DNA of 19,412 nt from Minisyncoccota bacterium (GTDB lineage: Bacteria; Patescibacteriota; Minisyncoccia; Phycocordibacterales; JAACPR01), in assembly GCA_018061745.1 (NCBI GenBank), contig JAGOTN010000008.1:1-19412 (forward strand). The letters run 5' to 3'. Positions 13,145 through 18,461 of this stretch are shown in pieces (within the stretch, counting starts at the first letter, position 1; every line of letters starts with the position of its first letter). The notes below the pieces were generated by a model. The model saw only the letters and a program-made list of their open reading frames with translations, made no database searches and had not been told where the DNA came from. The position numbers and the translations under genes are program-made.

Positions 13145-13690
13145 TTATGATTTCTCAACATTACTTACCAAATTGATTGTGACTGAAAAAGGTATTTCTG
13201 TTTCTTTTGTAAAACTAGAAAAAGGAAGCACTACGGACTCGAATTCGGTCACATCTTCTAAAGTCTTAACAAAAGAAGATAATCCTGAGCGACTATTTGC
13301 TACACCTTGCATAACAATGAATCTCTTTTCAGACTTATTTTCAATATTAATACTTAAAATATTAATATCTCTCGGTTGTCTTTCTGTAATTTTTTGAATG
13401 TAATACGAAATGTCATTATTAGGAGTATCTACAATATTCAATGTTTGTTGAAGACTTGATAATTTTTCTTTTAATCTTTTTCTGTCTGCGTTTAATCCGG
13501 AATCTTGTGCAACGCTCAATTCTTGAGTCAATACTTTTTGATCAACTTTTAATAAAAAATAAGCAGGTATAAGTGAGATTAGAAATAAAAATAAAACTCC
13601 TGACAATCCAAATAAAAACAATATTGCAAATCTAATTGCATATTCTCTTTTAATTTCTTTATTTTCTTTATTTAATAAAAGTTTCAGCAT
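13145..13690 (-). CDS. pilN: PilN-like type IV pilus assembly protein
   Basis: 181 aa. A charged cytoplasmic N-terminus of about 20 residues, TM at about 21-46 (FAILFLFGLSGVLFLFLISL...), a coiled coil (LKEKLSSLQQTLN), and a C-terminal ferredoxin-like domain (DINILSINIENKSEKRFIV, SGLSSFVKTLEDVTEFESV), as in PilN. The N-terminal INLLP motif that docks classic PilN to PilM is not present: the protein begins MLKLLLNKENKEIKREYA, so docking here may use a different sequence. ATG is 1 nt after pilM stop, so translation is coupled. Function inferred from architecture and order pilM-pilN-pilO. Confidence 0.8.
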   Translation of the reverse strand: MLKLLLNKENKEIKREYAIRFAILFLFGLSGVLFLFLISLIPAYFLLKVDQKVLTQELSVAQDSGLNADRKRLKEKLSSLQQTLNIVDTPNNDISYYIQKITERQPRDINILSINIENKSEKRFIVMQGVANSRSGLSSFVKTLEDVTEFESVVLPFSSFTKETEIPFSVTINLVSNVEKS

Positions 13691-13691
13691 T

Positions 13692-14696
13692 TTATTGTTT
13701 CATTAAAGCCAATCCTATAGCCGTATTATATTGAAGAGCAGTTTTCAAATCCATTTCAGGAACATACTCATTTATATCAAAACAATTCTTCCAAACATTT
13801 GCTATTCCAACACTCACATGAAGATGCTGTTCTAAAAATATTGCCAACCCCGGAGCATCTGCAAAAGATCCCGTCATAATAACATTTGTAATCTTCTCTT
13901 CTGAATCTGGATTGTGTTTATTTGTAAACCAATAAATTAAAAGTTTATTCAAAGTTGATTTTAGAGTTTGTGCTTCCTGGCAAGAAAAATCTTTTAGAAT
14001 TGTTTCTGTAGAATAAGGCAAAGAAGATGTGTATTGAACAACTTCTTGCTCAACGATGGCAAAACTTATTTTCGCATGTCCGAAATTTACAATTAAATAA
14101 GGAGTTTTATCATTTTCCGCAACAACAGCTCGTGCAACAGATTGACTCTCAGATTCAAAAGCGACAGGGATCAGGCCTTCTTCTTTAAAAAGATTTGTGT
14201 AAATCTCAATAATATTTTTTGGCAAGACTGTCACAACAACCTCCATTGTTGATTTATTTTTATTAATTTTTGAAACAACATAATCATAAACAATATCGTT
14301 TAAGTCTAGAGGAATATTTTCTTGCAGTTTAACAATCAAAGCATCATCAATACTCTCACTCGCCTCGAAAGGTAATGTTGTGTTGAAAATATAAGTTTTT
14401 AATTCAGGTAAAGAAAGTGTTATATATTTTAAATTCAATTCTTTTTTTAATTCACGCAAAGAAGAACGCAATTCATCGCAATGCTCTAGATCTTCTTGTT
14501 TCTCCAAAAGCTCACACTTCTCTTTTAAAACAACTTCTTTATATTTATCTGGAATTAGACCGTATTTTGAATGTTTCAATCTCATGGCTCGAACAGATCT
14601 CAAAGAAATATCAATTCCAACCGGATCAAGTGAAAGAAAATTTGGAACAGGAAATAATTTTAAAAACAAAGATTGTTTTTTTGTTTTGTATTGCAT
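13692..14696 (-). CDS. pilM: PilM, actin-like ATPase of type IV pilus
   Basis: 334 aa, actin-like fold on the cytoplasmic side, recruiting PilN. Visible motifs: phosphate-1 DPVGIDISLRSVRAMRL (24-40), a PilM-type insert LPFEASESIDDALIVKLQEN (108-127) with the conserved LPF...I...L..IP, phosphate-2 YLIVNFGHAKISFAIV (200-215), and the adenosine motif VIMTGSFADAPGLAIFL (272-288). Length is near the usual 350. First gene of the pilMNO operon. A perfect TATAAT begins directly after the stop of the preceding gene and ends 6 nt before ATG, so the mRNA is predicted to be leaderless. Two stretches, including MQYKTKKQSLFLKLFPVPNF, precede the core and may touch the membrane. Confidence 0.9.
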   Translation of the reverse strand: MQYKTKKQSLFLKLFPVPNFLSLDPVGIDISLRSVRAMRLKHSKYGLIPDKYKEVVLKEKCELLEKQEDLEHCDELRSSLRELKKELNLKYITLSLPELKTYIFNTTLPFEASESIDDALIVKLQENIPLDLNDIVYDYVVSKINKNKSTMEVVVTVLPKNIIEIYTNLFKEEGLIPVAFESESQSVARAVVAENDKTPYLIVNFGHAKISFAIVEQEVVQYTSSLPYSTETILKDFSCQEAQTLKSTLNKLLIYWFTNKHNPDSEEKITNVIMTGSFADAPGLAIFLEQHLHVSVGIANVWKNCFDINEYVPEMDLKTALQYNTAIGLALMKQ

Positions 14697-14702
14697 TAAA
14701 AC

Positions 14703-14708
14703 ATTATA
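14703..14708 (-). promoter_or_regulatory. -10 box of pilMNO operon (leaderless)
   Basis: Perfect TATAAT on minus, abutting the upstream stop codon and 6 nt before ATG 14696, so the start of transcription would fall on the A of ATG. Confidence 0.6.
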
Positions 14709-15140
14709 CTACCCAACGAGACTTCCGGCTGAAATATTTTCCCCTACTTCCAAAAGTGAGAAACCATTTCCATCTTTATCATTCACTGCAAGAATCATTC
14801 CATTTGATTCAAGTCCACGAATAACTCTCGGTGCAAGGTTTGCAACAAAAGGAACTTTCTTTCCAACAAGACTTTGAGGATCTTCAAAATACATTCTGAT
14901 TCCAGAAAGAATTTGTCGTGGAGATTCTTCTCCCATATCAACAGAGAGTTTCAAAAGCTTGTCTGCGTCTGGAACAATTTCTACAGATAATATTTTTCCA
15001 ATTTTAATTTGGATATCTTTAAACTGATCAATAGAAATTTTTGGATCTGCTACAGGAGCTGGTGCAACAGCGCAAACTTCTTGTTCGCTTTTCACTTCAT
15101 CTTTTATTTCCTCGTTATTTGTATTTTCGTTTTCACTCAT
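14709..15140 (-). CDS. Trbp111/MetG-C-type tRNA-binding OB-fold protein
   Basis: 143 aa from ATG 15140, 4 nt after the ruvX stop (an open in-frame extension to 15197 overlaps that gene and is rejected). After a Glu/Asn-rich N-terminal 30 residues, the OB-fold shows ISIDQFKDIQIKIGKILSVE (35-54), PDADKLLKLSVDMG (57-70), RQILSGI, VPFVANLAPRVIRGLESNGM (97-116) and ILAVND, the Trbp111/MetRS C-terminal signature. Such a domain binds tRNA nonspecifically; as a separate protein it can serve as a dimeric tRNA-binding factor or as a detached MetRS C-domain. No metG is in the window, so I cannot tell which. Operon: DUF5652-like, ruvX, this gene. Confidence 0.88.
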   Translation of the reverse strand: MSENENTNNEEIKDEVKSEQEVCAVAPAPVADPKISIDQFKDIQIKIGKILSVEIVPDADKLLKLSVDMGEESPRQILSGIRMYFEDPQSLVGKKVPFVANLAPRVIRGLESNGMILAVNDKDGNGFSLLEVGENISAGSLVG

Positions 15141-15144
15141 ATTT

Positions 15145-15579
15145 TTATTTATTACTATCAATATAACTTTGTAAAATAATTGCTGCGGCTTGGGCATCTA
15201 TCTGTTTTCCCTTCTTCACTCCCCTGTCTTTATGTCTTTCCGATAATTGAAAATGTGTTTTTTCAACTTGAACAGATGTTAGAAATTCCGCGTGAAAAAC
15301 AATTTCAATATCTTTTGCTAATTTAGAAAATTTGGATTCTAAAGATTCTGCAAAACTATGAGCTTCCTCCATTATCCTATTTTCTTTCATATTAAAATCC
15401 TTTGATTCCCCTATAACAATTTTTCCAACTTCATAATCTTCGATTAAACTCATTAATTCATTGATTGAATCCTTGTTATTAATAATTGTAGTGTGAGGAA
15501 AAGCCAACCTAACACCTTCATCAGAAAGCGCCACGCCGATTCTTTTTTCTCCAAAATCAATTCCTAATAATCTTGCCAT
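15145..15579 (-). CDS. ruvX: Putative pre-16S rRNA nuclease/Holliday junction resolvase, YqgF family
   Basis: 144 aa from ATG 15579 (one codon before it is a TTG). The RNase H-like fold shows LLGIDFGEKRIGVALSD (4-20) with D8, a second strand KIVIGES (53-59), E98 in HAEFLTS (the family has DERLTT or similar here) and D128 in GKQIDAQAAAIIL (124-136). Members process 16S rRNA 5' ends (YqgF) and have been proposed to resolve Holliday junctions. The usual IVGLPL after the second strand is changed to VIGESKDFNMKEN, and DER to AEF, so the loop contacts may differ. It is 9 nt after the DUF5652-like gene. Confidence 0.9.
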   Translation of the reverse strand: MARLLGIDFGEKRIGVALSDEGVRLAFPHTTIINNKDSINELMSLIEDYEVGKIVIGESKDFNMKENRIMEEAHSFAESLESKFSKLAKDIEIVFHAEFLTSVQVEKTHFQLSERHKDRGVKKGKQIDAQAAAIILQSYIDSNK

Positions 15580-15588
15580 CAATTCAAT

Positions 15589-15798
15589 CTAATTCTTTTT
15601 CTTACTAAACACAAACATGTACAGTATTTCTAAAAGTCCAAATGTATTCACGAGAAGTAAAACAATGAACCAATTTTTACTCATATTTCTCGCAGCTCTC
15701 CAAAGTGCCACCCCTTTCCAAGCCAATGACCAAAATAATAAAGTTAAAATTATCGGTGATGCAATAAGCGCCATTGCTGATCTTTCAAAATATTCCAT
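15589..15798 (-). CDS. Small two-TM protein, DUF5652-like
   Basis: 69 aa with two TM helices at about 7-28 (SAMALIASPIILTLLFWSLAW) and 43-64 (WFIVLLLVNTFGLLEILYMF), joined by a basic, aromatic loop WKGVALWRAARNMSKNWF, and ending in FSKKKN. The arrangement LWxAAR...WF...NTxGxLEIxY fits what I recall of the DUF5652 family of small membrane proteins found mostly in Patescibacteria. Function unknown. It starts 6 nt after an extended -10 TGA-TAAAAT, predicting a leaderless mRNA, and leads the operon into ruvX and the tRNA-binding protein. Confidence 0.75.
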   Translation of the reverse strand: MEYFERSAMALIASPIILTLLFWSLAWKGVALWRAARNMSKNWFIVLLLVNTFGLLEILYMFVFSKKKN

Positions 15799-15804
15799 AC
15801 TTTT

Positions 15805-15813
15805 ATTTTATCA
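15805..15813 (-). promoter_or_regulatory. Extended -10 promoter of DUF5652-ruvX operon (leaderless)
   Basis: TGA-TAAAAT on minus with 6 nt to ATG 15798, putting the transcript start on the start codon. Confidence 0.5.
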
Positions 15814-15820
15814 AACTATT

Positions 15821-15829
15821 TGATAGTAT
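15821..15829 (+). promoter_or_regulatory. Extended -10 promoter of Cys-rich gene
   Basis: TGA-TAGTAT on plus. The start is expected near 15836, leaving a leader of about 31 nt before ATG 15867, unlike the leaderless units around it. It sits back to back with the divergent promoter at 15805-15813. Confidence 0.5.
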
Positions 15830-15866
15830 CCAATCTGAAAAGTTCAACTCAAAAAAAGAAAACTAA

Positions 15867-16367
15867 ATGCACAAGATATTGTTTAAACTCGTATGTTTCT
15901 GGTATCTGATTACTTATCCATTCAGAAAAACACACACCGCAACAGTGTGTGGCCACAAAACAAAAAGAACAGGTGTCATCATAAATAAAGAAAGTGAATA
16001 CACCATGAAAATGCCTCTAATGGAAAATGGAACTCCTGAACACTGCCTTGAGTGTATAGGAAAAATGGAAATCAACTGTGCTTGGTGTTCGGAACCAATT
16101 CTAATCGGGGATCCTATTACCTTACACAAAAGTAAGGATCCATCAAAAATGCCTGGAAATGCGGTTCGGTATGACAAAGATCCAGATTTTTTTGTTGGAT
16201 GTCTCAGATGGGATTGTGCTGACACCGGAGGAGACCGTTGTGGTTTTTGGATGCCTCCCGGAAAAGTTCATCGAGTACCTTCTCCTATAGAGGTGGCAAT
16301 ATCCTCAGGAAATATTGTATTTGTTCAAGATTTATCTAATCCTAAAAATTTGGGAAAGTTACTTTAA
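15867..16367 (+). CDS. 166-aa cysteine-rich, probable zinc-binding protein
   Basis: Unknown family. A hydrophobic N-terminus (ILFKLVCFWYLITYPF, about 4-19) may anchor it, although the length is borderline. Then come C28-G-H30, C60xxC63 and C71xxC74 (EHCLECIGKMEINCAWCSEP), C112, C117 and C125 in CLRWDCADTGGDRCGFWMPP. The two closely spaced CxxC pairs look like a treble-clef or zinc-ribbon type site, with a second cluster further on. If the N-terminus inserts in the membrane, the cysteines lie in the cytosol or outside depending on topology. Followed directly by a strong terminator, so it is a one-gene unit. Weak A-rich sequence (AAAAAAAGAAAA) rather than a true ribosome binding site precedes ATG. 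Confidence 0.75.
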   Translation: MHKILFKLVCFWYLITYPFRKTHTATVCGHKTKRTGVIINKESEYTMKMPLMENGTPEHCLECIGKMEINCAWCSEPILIGDPITLHKSKDPSKMPGNAVRYDKDPDFFVGCLRWDCADTGGDRCGFWMPPGKVHRVPSPIEVAISSGNIVFVQDLSNPKNLGKLL

Positions 16368-16380
16368 TTAATACCTCCAA

Positions 16381-16416
16381 AATCGTGAAGCGTCCCCAGA
16401 CGCTTCACGATTTTTT
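16381..16416 (+). terminator. Rho-independent terminator of Cys-rich gene
   Basis: Perfect 14-bp stem AATCGTGAAGCGTC / GACGCTTCACGATT with loop CCCA (16381-16412), then TTTT and CTTTTG. It lies 13 nt after the stop codon. Confidence 0.92.
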
Positions 16417-16446
16417 CTTTTGTTTTCAAAACAGCAATTACAAAAA

Positions 16447-16484
16447 CAGAAAAAGCCGGACGCGCACGCATCCGGCTTTTTCTG
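16447..16484. terminator. Bidirectional terminator hairpin
   Basis: Perfect 14-bp stem CAGAAAAAGCCGGA / TCCGGCTTTTTCTG, loop of 10 nt. Read on minus it is followed by TTTTTG, so it terminates the 527-aa gene; on plus its A/T-rich base can catch read-through from the Cys-rich gene. Confidence 0.88.
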
Positions 16485-16553
16485 AAGACTTGTAAAACAA
16501 ATCTTTCCAAGAACATTATAATGTATTAGAAATATGTCAACATCTGAAAAAAA

Positions 16554-18137
16554 TTACTCTTTGTTATAAAAATCCTCAACCACACTTTCTGCTAAATTTT
16601 TGAACCGACCGATAGAAGGTACTTTATTTTTAACATCTTCAGCATCAGAAAGATTTACTTGATTTTCTCCAAAACCTAAATCTGGTCGCTGATCCTTTTT
16701 ATCTAAATCATTTCGCAATCTCCAATTTTTCAAAGCAAGAGTCGGATCACTCTCTTCATAAAAAACAATTTTAGAAGGTTTTTTATTTTCATTAAAATAT
16801 TCATTCCAGTATTGTTCAGAAGGAACAGTATCTTTTGCAAGCACAAAACTACACCCCACTTCTCTCATTCTCCCATTAATAAAATCTTTTTTTTCTTTAT
16901 CTGATTGAACAGAACCAGGAACTCCACCTAAAAACGAATAATCAATTACCATTTCTTGAATAGTCTTATCTGTAATTAAAAATTTCTCTTCTAAAATTTG
17001 TGCGGCTTCAACTTTTTTCTTCGCAACAAGTTCTCTAGAACCACCAAGAACTTCTTTATACTCCTGAACAAATGATTTAAAATCCTCATTTGAAATTAAG
17101 TTATCAACTTGCGAATATAAATCTTTATTTTCAATTGGTTCAAGATTCTCATTTAATTCATATTTAGAGCCGGTCTTTTTATCCACTTGTACATTTTTAG
17201 GTATAAAAACTAACCCTGCATCAATATCAAGTCCTTCGTCTTCATTAAAAAATACCCATTGGTTATTGTGATACCCTCCTTCAGCTTTAGACAACTGTCC
17301 TGAAAAAACATATTGAGAAGCAATCATCGCAGATGGATATGAGAAAAATATTTCATTTCCTGTCTCTGATCCATAATGAGCATCCGCAACTTCTTCAGTT
17401 GCAAGGTGAACTGATTTTCTATCTGCAAAACTTCCGTGATGATGTTGGGTCTCTTCCCCCGCCAAATAATCTATATCTTGAATCGCCTGTTCTTGAGTTT
17501 TATTTTCCAAATTTAAAAAATCAGCAATAGCTTCTATTTTTGCATTTTCAGTCACGTGAATAGAAAAAGAACTTTTAAGTTTTCCGTCTTTAGCAATATC
17601 TTTAAACCCATTCGACATTTGATCTACTCCAGCGTGGTGATTTACAGCTCCAATATGATCTCGCACTCCTTGCCTTGTGACATGTGTAAGCATCTGACTT
17701 GGAAATCTTTTTAAAAGAAGAATGTATTCATCAAGAGAAAGTGAAGCGAGATGTTCCGGAGAAAAATGTTTTTCAATATCTTCTTTAGAATAAGGATTGT
17801 TCTCCCACTTTACTTTTTGTTTTGTATAAAAATCCTCAATCGCCAATTTTGCGTCCTTCATAGAATCTGGAAGATTTGTTTCCAATGCATCCGTTTGGAC
17901 ACTTTCAACAGAATTGTTCATCAATCTAGATCGTATTTTTATGAATTTAAAAAAATCAGAAATCTTTCCCGGCAAAGAAACCGAAGTCTCTTCAATCTTA
18001 GAAGACAAATTTTCCGCTTCTTTTATTACTTCAAAATTCTTCGCTCTTTCTTGACGAATTTCTAAAGCAAGTTGATCTCGCTCTGGTTGTGATTCTTCTT
18101 TTGAAAATTCTTTTATGAATTTAGGTTGGGATTCCAT
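16554..18137 (-). CDS. 527-aa protein of unknown function with His-rich core
   Basis: Soluble, no signal or TM segment, one Cys (C429). Residues 1-60 are charged and coiled-coil-like; 90-150 helical. The core starts at LTHVTRQGVRDHIGAVNHHA (150-169), followed by NGFKDIAKDGKLKSSFSIHV (176-195), HHHGSFADRKSVHLATEEVA (232-251), DAHYGSETGNEIFFSYPSAM (252-271) and QWVFFNEDEGLDIDAGLVFI (293-312). The His/Asp/Tyr density and mixed strand pattern suggest an enzyme. The arrangement, a His-bearing strand, then GFxxIxKDGxLxSS, then VFF strands, reminds me of ADP-ribosyltransferase-like folds, but no catalytic triad can be fixed from the sequence. The rest (320-527) looks helical then alpha/beta (PSKIVFYEES). 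TATACT lies 8 nt before ATG. I have seen similar proteins in Patescibacteria by general impression; no name is given. Confidence 0.75.
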   Translation of the reverse strand: MESQPKFIKEFSKEESQPERDQLALEIRQERAKNFEVIKEAENLSSKIEETSVSLPGKISDFFKFIKIRSRLMNNSVESVQTDALETNLPDSMKDAKLAIEDFYTKQKVKWENNPYSKEDIEKHFSPEHLASLSLDEYILLLKRFPSQMLTHVTRQGVRDHIGAVNHHAGVDQMSNGFKDIAKDGKLKSSFSIHVTENAKIEAIADFLNLENKTQEQAIQDIDYLAGEETQHHHGSFADRKSVHLATEEVADAHYGSETGNEIFFSYPSAMIASQYVFSGQLSKAEGGYHNNQWVFFNEDEGLDIDAGLVFIPKNVQVDKKTGSKYELNENLEPIENKDLYSQVDNLISNEDFKSFVQEYKEVLGGSRELVAKKKVEAAQILEEKFLITDKTIQEMVIDYSFLGGVPGSVQSDKEKKDFINGRMREVGCSFVLAKDTVPSEQYWNEYFNENKKPSKIVFYEESDPTLALKNWRLRNDLDKKDQRPDLGFGENQVNLSDAEDVKNKVPSIGRFKNLAESVVEDFYNKE

Positions 18138-18145
18138 ATACAGAA

Positions 18146-18151
18146 AGTATA
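18146..18151 (-). promoter_or_regulatory. -10 box of the 527-aa gene (leaderless)
   Basis: TATACT on minus, 8 nt before ATG 18137. No clear -35. Confidence 0.5.
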
Positions 18152-18218
18152 TACCAAATAATGCTTTATTTTCTTTGTGGAGGCATTTTTATAGTATCTA
18201 CACTCGTTCCTTATTTTG

Positions 18219-18305
18219 CGGAGAGAGAGAGATTCGAACTCTCGGTCCCCTTTCAGAGACTCCAGTTTTCAAGACTGGTGCATTCAACCACTCTGCCATC
18301 TCTCC
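18219..18305 (-). tRNA. tRNA-Ser (UGA)
   Basis: Cloverleaf on minus: acceptor GGAGAGA/TCTCTCC with G73, anticodon stem CCAGT/ACTGG closing loop CTTGAAA (UGA), long variable arm typical of serine tRNA, T arm GAGAG-TTCGAAT-CTCTC. CCA is not encoded. All anticodon-stem pairs are intact, unlike the other three tRNAs here. Confidence 0.96.
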
Positions 18306-18319
18306 ATGAATCTGGTTGC

Positions 18320-18342
18320 GGCGCTTTGCGAAGCAAAGCGCC
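18320..18342. repeat. GGCGC-bounded palindrome upstream of tRNA-Ser
   Basis: Perfect 10-bp stem GGCGCTTTGC / GCAAAGCGCC, 3-nt loop GAA (TTC on minus). It lies 14 nt upstream of the tRNA 5' end, so it would be in the tRNA-Ser precursor's 5' leader. No T tract on either strand makes it a poor terminator. It shares edge sequences with the hairpin at 8509-8535. Confidence 0.75.
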
Positions 18343-18350
18343 AATTCAAG

Positions 18351-18365
18351 ACAGGTCAAACCTGT
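18351..18365. repeat. Small hairpin in tRNA-Ser precursor region
   Basis: Six-bp stem ACAGGT / ACCTGT, loop CAA. On minus it is the first stem of the predicted tRNA-Ser transcript; on plus it is followed by TTTTGG. Confidence 0.5.
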
Positions 18366-18372
18366 TTTGGTA

Positions 18373-18401
18373 ATACTACCTAAACATCGGGCTCTTCGCA
18401 A
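18373..18401 (-). promoter_or_regulatory. Candidate promoter of tRNA-Ser
   Basis: On minus, TTGCGA (18396-18401), spacer of exactly 17 nt, TAGTAT (18373-18378). The transcript would start near 18366 and carry two hairpins (18351-18365, 18320-18342) before the tRNA. Confidence 0.55.
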
Positions 18402-18447
18402 TATCAAAATAAACAATAACTTTTTGGTCAAAAAAAATAAATTAATA

Positions 18448-18453
18448 TACAAT
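18448..18453 (+). promoter_or_regulatory. -10 box of VKOR gene (leaderless)
   Basis: TACAAT on plus, 8 nt before ATG 18462. Confidence 0.5.
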
Positions 18454-18461
18454 ATCTTCAT

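Noticed and set aside
15141..15197. N-terminal extension of the tRNA-binding protein
   Set aside because: It overlaps the end of ruvX; the ATG at 15140 directly after the ruvX stop gives the natural start MSENEN.
18115..18461. Peptides read from both strands across the tRNA-Ser gene (such as frames with REIRTLGPLSETPVFKTGAF and MAEWLNAPVLKTGVSERGPR)
   Set aside because: They are the well-known false translations of a tRNA-Ser gene; the tRNA itself folds perfectly here.
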